NCBI RefSeq assembly: GCF_016863475.1
Contig: NZ_BOOY01000029.1
Coordinates: 62,001-126,000 of the forward strand
Length of the DNA stretch: 64,000 nt
From: Spirilliplanes yamanashiensis
GTDB lineage: Bacteria > Actinomycetota > Actinomycetes > Mycobacteriales > Micromonosporaceae
Direction: 5' to 3'
The notes under the pieces are model-generated. The model saw only the letters and a list, made by a program, of their open reading frames with translations, did not search any database and was not told the origin of the DNA. A program made the translations under genes and the position numbers. Shown here piece after piece: positions 38,831 to 46,949 of this stretch. Each line of letters opens with the position of its first letter. Position 1 is the first letter of the stretch.

Positions 38831-40587
38831 CCGACGCTCTGGCCCAGCGGCTCACCACCGGCATGCAGCAGGTGCTGGCGTACCTGCGCACCGTCGACGC
38901 CGACGCCGCCGCCGAGGTGGAGGCGGCCCGCCGGCAGCGGCTGGTGCGCCCGTCGGTGGTGGTGGTCGGCGAGACCAACCGCGGCAAGAGCAGCCTGGTC
39001 AACGCGCTGCTCGGGGTGCCCGGCCTGTCCCCGGTGGGGGTGGGGGTGACCACCGACCGCTACGTCGAGTTCCGCACCGGCGACACCCTCGCCGTGCACG
39101 ACGAGCCGCGGCAGCGCACCGTCACCCACCCGGCGCCGCTGCTGCAGTACCTGACCCTCGTCGACACCCCCGGGGTGGGCGGGCTCGACCCGGCGCACGC
39201 CGAGGTCGCCGCCGACGCCGCCGCGCACGCCACCGCCCTGCTGTTCGTCGCCGACGCGTCCGCCCCGCTCAGCCGCCCCGAGCTGGACTTCCTGGCGCTG
39301 GCCGGGCGGCGCGTCAACACCGTCGTGTTCGCCCTCACCAAGGTCGACGCGTACCCGGGGTGGCGCACCATCGCCGAGGACAACCGGGGCCTGCTGCGCG
39401 CCCACGCCCCCCGCTTCGCCGCCGCACCCTGGTACCCGGTGTCGTCGACGCTGGCCGAGGCCGCCGTCACCACCGGCGGGGAGGTCGGCGCCGAACTGGC
39501 CGAGGCGGCCCGGATCGCGCCGCTGCAGCACGCCCTGGTGCAGCTCGCCGGGCACGGCCACCTGCTGCAGGTCGCCAACGTGCTGCGCGCCGCCCGCACC
39601 GAGCTGGTCCGCCTCGACGCGGCGCTGGGCGAGCGGCTACGCGCCACCGAACCCGACCCGGCCGCCGCCGAGGCCGCCAAGCACCGCCGCGCCGAACTGG
39701 CCGGGCGCAAACGCACCCAGTCGCGGCAGTGGTCGCTGACCCTGACCGCGGAGACCCAGCGGGCCCGGGTCGCCGCCGTCGCCGGGCTGCGCGCCGAACT
39801 GAACACCGTGCAGGAGGACACCCTCGCCGTCATCGACTCCGCCCGCGGCGACGAGCTGGCCGCGCTGCCCGCCACCGTCGACACCGCCCTGCAGGCCGTC
39901 GCGGTGCGCCTGTCGCAGGACCTGCGCGGCCGGTTCGCCGCCGTCGCCGAGAACGCCCTGGCCGGGGTGTTCGACGACCCGGCCGAGCTGCGCCACGTCA
40001 TGTCCGGCCTGAACGCCACCCTGCGGCACGCCCTCACCGGGCAGCCGCGCACCGGCGGCGGCAGCGGCGCCGACAACGTGATGGTCGCGATGAGCGCCGG
40101 CGGCATGGCGTTCATGGCCGGCCGCGGCGCCGCCGCCGGGCTCGGCGCGCTCGGCGCGGGCGGCCTGGTCGGCGGGGGGCTGCTCATCCCGTTCGCCGGG
40201 CTCGGCCTGGGCCTGGCCGCCGGCGCGTTCGTGCTGTACCGGCGGCGGGTCCAGAACGACCGCCAGCAGGCCCGGGTGTGGCTGCGCGAGGTCCTCGCCG
40301 AGGCCCGCGCCGCCCTGTCCGACGAGCTCACCCAGCGCTTCACCGACCTGCAGTACGCCCTGACCGTCGCCCTGGACGAGGCCATCGAGAAACGCCTCGC
40401 CCAGCTCGACGCCCACATCGCCGACATCGACCGGGCCGCCGCCACCGACGCCGCCGCCCGCACCCGCCTGCGCGCCGAGCTGCAGACCCGCCGCGACGCG
40501 CTGCGCGCCCAGGTGAAGAAGGTCGACGAGACCCTCGCCGCCGCCCGCGCCCTCGCCCCCGCCGCACCCCAGGAGGCCACCCCGTGA
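38827..40587 (+). CDS. Dynamin-like GTPase (second of tandem pair) with membrane segment
   Basis: The 586-residue partner GTPase has the P-loop VVGETNRGKSSLVNALLG (about residues 48-65) and TLVDTPGVGGLD (about 110-121). ALTKVDAYPG (about 168-177) carries a complete TKxD. A long helical region follows. A Gly/Ala-rich hydrophobic hairpin (about 418-473, GLGALGAGGLVGGGLLIPFAGL) is the likely membrane paddle. Helical segments close the stalk. It is translationally coupled to the first GTPase (ATGA) and to the acidic protein (GTGA), so a stoichiometric complex is likely. Confidence 0.88.
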   Translation: MTDALAQRLTTGMQQVLAYLRTVDADAAAEVEAARRQRLVRPSVVVVGETNRGKSSLVNALLGVPGLSPVGVGVTTDRYVEFRTGDTLAVHDEPRQRTVTHPAPLLQYLTLVDTPGVGGLDPAHAEVAADAAAHATALLFVADASAPLSRPELDFLALAGRRVNTVVFALTKVDAYPGWRTIAEDNRGLLRAHAPRFAAAPWYPVSSTLAEAAVTTGGEVGAELAEAARIAPLQHALVQLAGHGHLLQVANVLRAARTELVRLDAALGERLRATEPDPAAAEAAKHRRAELAGRKRTQSRQWSLTLTAETQRARVAAVAGLRAELNTVQEDTLAVIDSARGDELAALPATVDTALQAVAVRLSQDLRGRFAAVAENALAGVFDDPAELRHVMSGLNATLRHALTGQPRTGGGSGADNVMVAMSAGGMAFMAGRGAAAGLGALGAGGLVGGGLLIPFAGLGLGLAAGAFVLYRRRVQNDRQQARVWLREVLAEARAALSDELTQRFTDLQYALTVALDEAIEKRLAQLDAHIADIDRAAATDAAARTRLRAELQTRRDALRAQVKKVDETLAAARALAPAAPQEATP

Positions 40588-41249
40588 CCGACCACCACGA
40601 CGACCCGTGGGACCCGTGGGAGTCCGGCGACGCCGGCGACGCCGGCGACCTGCCCGCCGAGCCGTTCGACCTGCCCGGCGACCCGCTGGGGTTCGACCTG
40701 CCGGCCGACCCGGCCGACCCGGCCGACCCGGCCGGCTGGGACACCGGCGACCTGGGCGCCGACCTGGGTTCGGAGGGCCCGGACGGGCCGGGGTACGCGG
40801 AGGCCGACCTGGCGGAGCTGGGCGACCTGGCCGGCGACACCGGCGACACCGGCGCCGGCTGGCAGGGCCCCGGCGAGCCGGCCGGTGGGCTGCTGCTGCA
40901 GGACTGGCCCGTCGGCGCCGACCCGGACCCGGTCGCCGAGGCCGCCCCGTTCGACCCGGCGGACCTGATCGGCGACCCGCTCGGCGGGCCGCTGCCCGAA
41001 CCGGTCGACGGGTTCCCGTGGACCGACCCCGACCTGCTCGGCGGCGCCGCCATCGGGGCCCTGCCGGACCCGGCGGAGCTGCCCGACCCGGCCGGGCTGG
41101 CCGCCGACCTGGCCGCCTACGCCGGCGTCGACCTGCCCGGCGACGCCGACCCGTGGGCGGTGCTCGCCGCCTCCGACGACCCGGCCACCCACGCCCTGGC
41201 CCGCTGGTGGGCCCCCGACCCGCTGCCCGACCCGCCGGTGTCGTCCTGA
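40584..41249 (+). CDS. Acidic Asp/Pro-rich protein of the dynamin operon
   Basis: This 221-residue, strongly acidic protein is dominated by Asp, Pro, Gly, Ala and Leu. It has low-complexity repeats (GDAGDAGD, DPADPADPAD, GDTGDTG) and no basic stretch, transmembrane segment or enzymatic motif. It is probably mostly disordered. The more ordered C-terminus (LAADLAAYAGVDLPGDADPWAVLAAS, then THALARWWAPDPL) may be the binding part. GTG 40584 overlaps the second dynamin gene stop. As the third coupled gene it may be an adaptor or regulator of the GTPase pair. Confidence 0.78.
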   Translation: MTDHHDDPWDPWESGDAGDAGDLPAEPFDLPGDPLGFDLPADPADPADPAGWDTGDLGADLGSEGPDGPGYAEADLAELGDLAGDTGDTGAGWQGPGEPAGGLLLQDWPVGADPDPVAEAAPFDPADLIGDPLGGPLPEPVDGFPWTDPDLLGGAAIGALPDPAELPDPAGLAADLAAYAGVDLPGDADPWAVLAASDDPATHALARWWAPDPLPDPPVSS

Positions 41250-41345
41250 CCGGCGGGGTGCGCCACCGGCGCGCTTGATCCGCCCGCGGCGCGCAGGTGG
41301 CATAGTGACGGCCGCCACCACTGGACGCCACCGCGAGGACGCCGC

Positions 41346-42725
41346 ATGACCACCGCCTCCCCCGCACCTGCACAGCCCGCGTCGGGGCGCCGCGAACGGA
41401 CCGGCTGGTACGCCTACGACTGGGCGATGTCGGCGTTCTCCACCACCGTCATCACCGTGTTCCTCGGCCCGTTCCTGACCAGCGTCGCCGAGCTGGCCGC
41501 TGGCTGCGAGCTGGGCGCCGACACCTGCGACGGCACGGTGCGGCCGCTGGGCATCACCGTCGCCGCCGGGTCGTACTTCCCGTACCTGGTGTCGCTGTCG
41601 GTGTTCCTCACCGTGTTCGCGCTGCCCGTCACCGGGGCCATCGCCGACCGGGCCGCGCGGCGCAAACCGCTGCTGGCGGCCACCGCGTTCACCGGCGCCG
41701 GCGCCACCGTGGCGATGGCGTTCGTCACCGGCGACCGGTACCTGCTGGGCGGGCTGCTGTTCATCGTCGCCAACGTGGCGTTCGGCGCCGCCGTCGTGGT
41801 GTACAACTCGTTCCTGCCGCAGCTCGGCGGCCCCGACGACCGCGACCGCATCTCCAGCCGCGGCTGGGCCCTCGGCTACCTGGGCGGCGGCCTGCTGCTG
41901 CTGCTCAACCTGGTGGTGGTGCAGCTGTTCAGCGAGGACGGCAACCCGCAGCGCACCCTCGACCTGGCCCGCTGGATGATCGTGTCGGCGGGCGTGTGGT
42001 GGGCCGGGTTCACTCTGCTGCCGCTGCGCTGGCTGCGCGAGTACCCACGCCCCGAACAGGCCGCCCCCGGCGGCAACCTGCTGCTCGACGGGTTCCGCCA
42101 GCTGGGCCGCACCGTGCGCGACCTCAAGGCGTACCCGCTGACGTTGTTCTTCCTGCTGGCGTTCCTGGTCTACAACGACGGCATCCAGACCGTCATCGCC
42201 CTGGCCAGCCAGTACGGCACCGAGGAGCTGGGGCTCGGGCAGTCCACGTTGATCGTGACGATCCTGCTGGTGCAGTTCCTGGCGTTCGGCGGGGCGCTGC
42301 TGCTCGGCGCCCTGGCCGGGCGCATCGGCGCGTGGAAGACGGTGCTGCTCAGCCTGGTGCTGTGGACCGGCGTCATCATCGCCGCGTTCCGGCTGCCCGA
42401 GGGCGCCCCCGTCCCGTTCATGATCCTCGGCGCGGCCATCGGGCTCGTCCTCGGCGGGTCGCAGGCGCTGAGCCGGTCGCTGTTCAGCCAGATGATCCCC
42501 GAGGGCCGGGAGGGCGAGTACTACGGCTTCTACGAGATCAGCGACAAGGGCACCAGCTGGCTCGGCCCGCTCGCGTTCGGCCTGGTGTTCCAGCTGACCA
42601 ACAGCTACCGCGTCGGCCTGGTCTCGCTGCTGATCTTCTTCGTCGTGGGCGGGCTGCTGCTGCTCGCCGTCCCGGTGCGCCGCGCCATCGTCGCCGCCGG
42701 CAACACCCCGCCCCGGGTGTTGTGA
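41346..42725 (+). CDS. UMF1 (Atg22-like) family MFS transporter
   Basis: The 459-residue protein has 12 hydrophobic segments. It opens GWYAYDWAMSAFSTTVITVFLGPFL, the UMF1 hallmark YDWAxSAFxTxV. It later has FFLLAFLVYNDGIQTVIALASQYG and GGSQALSRSLFSQMIPEGREGEYYGFYEISDKGTSWLGP, both typical of the family. Bacterial members are uncharacterised; Atg22 of yeast exports amino acids from the vacuole. ATG 41346 follows GAGGACGCC. It shares one base with the start of a GntR regulator. Confidence 0.92.
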   Translation: MTTASPAPAQPASGRRERTGWYAYDWAMSAFSTTVITVFLGPFLTSVAELAAGCELGADTCDGTVRPLGITVAAGSYFPYLVSLSVFLTVFALPVTGAIADRAARRKPLLAATAFTGAGATVAMAFVTGDRYLLGGLLFIVANVAFGAAVVVYNSFLPQLGGPDDRDRISSRGWALGYLGGGLLLLLNLVVVQLFSEDGNPQRTLDLARWMIVSAGVWWAGFTLLPLRWLREYPRPEQAAPGGNLLLDGFRQLGRTVRDLKAYPLTLFFLLAFLVYNDGIQTVIALASQYGTEELGLGQSTLIVTILLVQFLAFGGALLLGALAGRIGAWKTVLLSLVLWTGVIIAAFRLPEGAPVPFMILGAAIGLVLGGSQALSRSLFSQMIPEGREGEYYGFYEISDKGTSWLGPLAFGLVFQLTNSYRVGLVSLLIFFVVGGLLLLAVPVRRAIVAAGNTPPRVL

Positions 42726-43090
42726 TGCTGCGCCTGCACATCGACCCGGCCGCCGCCGCACCCCCGTACGAGCAGGTCCGGGCGCAGATCGCCGACCAGG
42801 CCGGCGACGGCCGGCTGCCCGCCGGCGCGAAACTGCCACCGGTGCGGGCCCTGGCCGCGGAGCTGGGGCTCGCCGCCAACACGGTGGCCCGCGCCTACCG
42901 CGAACTGGAACAGGCCGGGCTGGTCGAGACCCGCGGCCGCGGCGGCACCGTCGTCACCGCCCGCGCCGCCGGGGTGCCCGCCGAGGCGCGCCGGCTCGCC
43001 GAGCAGTACGCCCAGCGGGTCACCGCCCTCGGGGTGGCGCCGGCGACCGCGCTGGAACTGGCCCGCGGCGCCCTCGGCCTGCCCGCCTAG
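42725..43090 (+). CDS. GntR-family regulator (YtrA type)
   Basis: The 121-residue protein has a GntR winged helix (PPYEQVRAQIADQ, then LPPVRALAAELGLAANTVARAYRELEQAGLVETRGRGGTVV) and only a short C-terminal dimerisation tail, the YtrA subfamily layout. Its ATG overlaps the UMF1 stop (TGATG), so it is coupled and probably autoregulates that operon. Its stop overlaps the stop of the convergent DUF3626 gene. Confidence 0.9.
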   Translation: MLRLHIDPAAAAPPYEQVRAQIADQAGDGRLPAGAKLPPVRALAAELGLAANTVARAYRELEQAGLVETRGRGGTVVTARAAGVPAEARRLAEQYAQRVTALGVAPATALELARGALGLPA

Positions 43091-44061
43091 CCCGGGTACG
43101 GGTGGCCGAACGCCACCAGCACGTGCCACAGGTACTTCAGCTGCTGCAACACCTCCGCGGGCGGCCCCCACGCCGCCCAGCCGCCCGGGTCGCGCACCGC
43201 CGACGCGGCCGCCGCCCCGATCACCGCCGCGGTCAGCAGCCCGCTGCCCGCCCGGTCGCAGACGTGCGCCGCCAGCCGCGGCGACCGCGGGTCCCGGAAC
43301 CCGGCCGGGACGTCCGCCGGGGGCAGCGCGAAACCCGGGTGGCAGCGCAGCGGCACCCCGTACCGGCGGGCCAGGCCGGCCAGGGCGGCGCCGGCGGCGG
43401 TGCCGCGCAGCGACGGGTCGGCCACCACCGCCGCCACGTCGCGGCCCAGGTCCAGCCCGCCGTGCACGTGCGCCTCCACGTAGTCGTCCAGGCAGCGCCC
43501 CGCGTCCGGGCGCGGGCCGGGGGCACGCAGCGCGGCCGCCAGGTCCGCCACCCCGCACGCCCGCGGCCGGGCCAGCAGCGCCGCCAGGACCGGCGCGAAC
43601 GCGTCGATCGTGCCCAGCTCGGCCGGTTCGGTGACGCTGTCGGCGGCGGCGAACGTGCACCGGTGAAGGGCGGCCGCGGTCAGCCGCAGGTGGCAGGACC
43701 CGAACCGGGGGGCCGCCCCGTCGGGGTGCCCGGCCAGGTCGAGCGCCCCGTACACGGGCCGGTCCGCGGCGGGCCCGCCGGTGTAGGCCCCGCCGAACAG
43801 GCGGTGCTCCCACCGGTCCCGGTCCCCGCCCGGATACGCCGTCAGGCCGCCGTTGGAGATGCCGGTCTCGAACTGCGACCGGTACCGGCCGTCCCGGGCC
43901 AGCCCCTCGGCGACGGTGCCGCCGTCGGCGGCGACCCGGTCGGGGTGGAAGTGCACGGTGACCCGGGCGTGGGCGCGCACCGCCGCGAGCAGGTCGGCTG
44001 GGGCGGTGGCGCCGGCCGACCGGGCGGCGGCCCGCACGTGCGCGACCGCCGGCGGGATCAC
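43087..44061 (-). CDS. DUF3626-like protein
   Basis: The 324-residue protein contains VTVHFHPDRVAADGGTVAEGLARDGRYRSQFETGISNGGLTAYPGGDRDRWE, the recognisable opening of DUF3626, and later FGSCHLRL, LDDYVEAHVHGGLDL and PLRCHPGFAL. Several conserved His, Arg and Asp residues suggest an unrecognised enzyme. Some relatives are predicted to be toxin or effector domains, but nothing here proves activity. GTG 44061 overlaps the uppP stop by 4 nt. Confidence 0.6.
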   Translation of the reverse strand: MIPPAVAHVRAAARSAGATAPADLLAAVRAHARVTVHFHPDRVAADGGTVAEGLARDGRYRSQFETGISNGGLTAYPGGDRDRWEHRLFGGAYTGGPAADRPVYGALDLAGHPDGAAPRFGSCHLRLTAAALHRCTFAAADSVTEPAELGTIDAFAPVLAALLARPRACGVADLAAALRAPGPRPDAGRCLDDYVEAHVHGGLDLGRDVAAVVADPSLRGTAAGAALAGLARRYGVPLRCHPGFALPPADVPAGFRDPRSPRLAAHVCDRAGSGLLTAAVIGAAAASAVRDPGGWAAWGPPAEVLQQLKYLWHVLVAFGHPYPG

Positions 44062-44894
44062 GTCGCCGAGATGGTGTTCGTGCCGACCAGCACCAGCACG
44101 ATCGTGCCCAGGATGACCCGGTACACGATGAACACCGTGTAGGAGTGCCGGGCGATGAACTTCAGCAGCCACGCCACCGCCGCGTACCCGACGACGAAAC
44201 TCACCACGGTCGCGGTGATCGTGGCGGGCCAGCCGACCCCGGCCGAGATGTTGTCGTACTCGGTGGCGGTCTGCAGCACGCTGGCGCCCAGCAGCGCCGG
44301 GATGGACAGGAAGAACGACAGCTTCGTCACCGTCACCCGGTCCAGGTCACGCAGCAGCCCCGCCGACATCGTCGCCCCCGACCGGGAGATGCCCGGGATC
44401 AGCGCCAGGCACTGCGTCACCCCGATGATCAGGGTGTCCTTCCAGGTGACGTCGGCCTCGTGGCGCACCTGGGTGGCGGCCCGGTCGGCGAACCACATCA
44501 CCCCGCTGAACAGGATCAGCGACGACCCCACGAACCACAGGGTGCGCAGCGTCGTCTCGATCGCGTCCTGGAACAGCAACCCGACGATGCCGATCGGGAT
44601 CGACCCCAGCACCACCGCCCAGCCGAACCGCCAGTCCGGGTTCGCCCGCTCGTCCCGGTGCACCAGCCCCCGCAGCACCGCCGTCACGATCCGGATCAGG
44701 TCCTTGCGCAGGAAGATCACCGTGGCCAGCACCGCACCCGACTGGATGATCGCCGTGAACGCGGTGATGTCCGGGTCGTCGATCTTGTGGCCGAGCAGCT
44801 TCTCCAGGATCGTCAGGTGCCCCGTCGACGACACGGGAAGGAACTCGGTGAAGCCCTCGACAGCGCCCAGCAGGATCGCCTCAAAGATGTTCAA
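44058..44894 (-). CDS. uppP: Undecaprenyl-diphosphatase
   Basis: UppP dephosphorylates undecaprenyl pyrophosphate to recycle the cell-wall lipid carrier. The 278-residue membrane protein carries both active-site motifs: EGFTEFLPVSSTGHL (about residues 13-27) and PGISRSGATMSAGLL (about 166-180). It has eight hydrophobic segments, the normal family length. The start is TTG 44894 (reading MNIFEAILLGAVEG). A TACTAT hexamer at 44943-44938 (minus strand) is a candidate -10 about 45 nt upstream. Confidence 0.95.
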   Translation of the reverse strand: MNIFEAILLGAVEGFTEFLPVSSTGHLTILEKLLGHKIDDPDITAFTAIIQSGAVLATVIFLRKDLIRIVTAVLRGLVHRDERANPDWRFGWAVVLGSIPIGIVGLLFQDAIETTLRTLWFVGSSLILFSGVMWFADRAATQVRHEADVTWKDTLIIGVTQCLALIPGISRSGATMSAGLLRDLDRVTVTKLSFFLSIPALLGASVLQTATEYDNISAGVGWPATITATVVSFVVGYAAVAWLLKFIARHSYTVFIVYRVILGTIVLVLVGTNTISAT

Positions 44895-44956
44895 GCCCTA
44901 CTACCCCGTTTCGTGATCGGCCGGGCGCACCGGACGAATAGTAGGGGGCGCCCGCC

Positions 44957-45901
44957 TCAACCCCGGGCGCGGGCCGCCGCGATCGTGTACGCCGGGTCCC
45001 GGTCCAGGTTGTGCCGGTCCCGGTCGTACCGGCGGGTCGTGCGCGGATCCGCGTGCCCCATCGCGTCCTGCACGTCCTCCAGCGCCACCCCCGCGTCCCG
45101 GGCCGCCGTCGCGAACGCGTGCCGCAGCGAGTGCGGCGACAACCGCGCCCACCCCGCGATGCCCGCGTCCCGCGCCAACCGGCGCACCAGCCGGAACACC
45201 GCGTGCCGGTCCAGGCGCCCACCACCCGACGTCACCAGCAGCGGCCCCGCCGCCCGGCCGGCCAGCACCGCGTCCACCGCCGCCGCCGCACCCGGCGTCA
45301 GCACCCGCCGGCGGGCCCGGCCACCCTTGCCGGTGAACCGCACCACCCGGTGCCCCCGCTCCACCCCCAGGTCCGTCACGTCCAGCGAGCACAGCTCACC
45401 CACCCGCAACCCCAGGTCCGCCAGCAGCGTCACCGCCGCCAGGTCCCGCGCCGCCGTCGGGCCCGTGCGCACGGCCGCCGCCGCCAGCAACGCCGCCACC
45501 TCCGGGCCGGTCAGCCCCACCGTCGCCGAATGGTCCCGCGACACCTGCGGCCGGTCCGCGCCACCCACCGGGTTCGCGTCCACCGCCCGCAGCTTCGCCA
45601 GGAACGCGTACCACGACGACACCCCCGACAGCTTGCGCGCCACCGTCGCCGCCGTCAGCGTCCGCTCCAGACCCCGGGCGTACGCGTTCACGTCCAGAAA
45701 CGACGCCCGCAACGGATCCAGGTCCCGCTCCGCGCACCACGCCAGCCAGCCCGCCACATCCCGCCGGTACGCCGCCCGGGTGTGCTCCGACAACCGCCGG
45801 TTCGCCAGCCACGCCTCCGTGACCTGCTCCGCGGCGCCCACCGCGGCCACCTCACCCGCCTGCCGCGGCACCAGCGCCGTGATCGTCTCCACGGCGTTCA
45901 T
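44957..45901 (-). CDS. Second tyrosine recombinase (integrase)
   Basis: The 314-residue protein has an N-terminal core-binding domain (TEAWLANRRLSEHTRAAYRRDVAGWLAW) and a full catalytic domain. The first Arg is in LADLGLRVGELCSLDV, followed by SPHSLRHAFATAARDAG, AMGHADPRTTRRYDRD with the Tyr nucleophile, and a short C-terminal tail YTIAAARARG. It differs clearly from the recombinase at 26.3-27.3 kb. ATG 45901 avoids overlap with the upstream peptidase gene; GTG 45931 is possible. No att site or cargo is visible nearby. Confidence 0.87.
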   Translation of the reverse strand: MNAVETITALVPRQAGEVAAVGAAEQVTEAWLANRRLSEHTRAAYRRDVAGWLAWCAERDLDPLRASFLDVNAYARGLERTLTAATVARKLSGVSSWYAFLAKLRAVDANPVGGADRPQVSRDHSATVGLTGPEVAALLAAAAVRTGPTAARDLAAVTLLADLGLRVGELCSLDVTDLGVERGHRVVRFTGKGGRARRRVLTPGAAAAVDAVLAGRAAGPLLVTSGGGRLDRHAVFRLVRRLARDAGIAGWARLSPHSLRHAFATAARDAGVALEDVQDAMGHADPRTTRRYDRDRHNLDRDPAYTIAAARARG

Positions 45902-45911
45902 CGTGCCCCGC

Positions 45912-46949
45912 TCACCAGTGCGCGGTGACACGCCGCGCCGGGCCGTCCACCGTGACCAGCCCCCCGTACGGCAGCACCCACTGCGGGTCGGTGTGCCCCA
46001 CGTCCACGTCGAACACGATCATCGCGTCCGGGGCGTACTCACCGAACGCGCGCAGCACCGCCGCCCGCTGATCCGCCCGGTACGCCGCCCGCTCCTGCGC
46101 CGGCGGGCGGGCGAACAGCCGGCACGCCCGCGCCAGCCCCACCAGCACCGCCGGGAACCGCCCCAGCAACCCCCGCTCCCCGGCGTTGCGCAACATCCGG
46201 TACACCTCCGCCGCCGACGGCGTCTCCTCGGACGTCTCCAGCAGCAGCACACACCCCGCGTAGTCGGCGGCCGGGCGGATCCACCGGCCCGCCGCCAGAT
46301 TCCAGTGCAGGATCTCCAGGTTGCCGCCCCACACCGGCCCCGTCACCACCCGCGACGGCTGATGCCAGCTCCACCCCGGGTGCGCCACCACCGGCGCCGG
46401 CCGCGGGTCCGCCGCCGCCCAGTCCGTGTCCTCCTCGGCGAACACCGCCGCCGGGCGCAGCACCACGTCACCGGTGCGGAACAACGCCGCCCGCAACGAC
46501 GCCAGCGAATCCGGGTGCGGGCCACCCGCCCGGCCCAGGTGCACCATCGTGGACCCGCCGTGCAGCGCCGGCACCCCCAGATTCCACAACCAGTTCAGCA
46601 GGTTCGTGTTGTCGCTGTACCCGGCGAACGGCTTCGGCCTGATCACCGCCGGGTCCAGGTGCGGCAGCACCGTCAACTGGTCGTCACCGCCGATCGTGGC
46701 CAGCACCGCCCGCACCGAGTCGTCCGCGAACGCCGCCATCAGATCCGCCGCCCGCTGCGCCGGGCCGCTGTGCCGGCGCGTCGTCGGATACTCCACCGGC
46801 ACCAGGCCCAGCCCCCGCAGCACCGCCAGCCCCCGCTCGTGCACCGCCGGGAAATCCGCCGGCGCCGCGTACGACGGCGACACCACCGCCACCCGGTCGC
46901 CGGGACGCACCGGCGGCAACTCCGCGAACACAGGACGCATGCCGCTCAT
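45912..46949 (-). CDS. S66 family (LD-carboxypeptidase / MccF-like) serine peptidase
   Basis: The 345-residue protein begins with the S66 opening VRPGDRVAVVSPSYAAPADF. It has ATIGGDDQLTVLPHLD, where MccF proteins have TIGGxD/NS, then FAGYSDNTNLLNWLW, with the nucleophile Ser in GYSDNT. The Glu of LLLETSEETPSAAEV and the His near VFDVDVGHTDPQWVLPYG follow. The group includes LD-carboxypeptidases of peptidoglycan recycling and MccF enzymes that cleave peptidyl-nucleotide antibiotics; GGDD and GYSDNT favour the MccF branch. ATG 46949 overlaps the ABC-F stop, so the two resistance-like genes are co-expressed. Confidence 0.85.
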   Translation of the reverse strand: MSGMRPVFAELPPVRPGDRVAVVSPSYAAPADFPAVHERGLAVLRGLGLVPVEYPTTRRHSGPAQRAADLMAAFADDSVRAVLATIGGDDQLTVLPHLDPAVIRPKPFAGYSDNTNLLNWLWNLGVPALHGGSTMVHLGRAGGPHPDSLASLRAALFRTGDVVLRPAAVFAEEDTDWAAADPRPAPVVAHPGWSWHQPSRVVTGPVWGGNLEILHWNLAAGRWIRPAADYAGCVLLLETSEETPSAAEVYRMLRNAGERGLLGRFPAVLVGLARACRLFARPPAQERAAYRADQRAAVLRAFGEYAPDAMIVFDVDVGHTDPQWVLPYGGLVTVDGPARRVTAHW

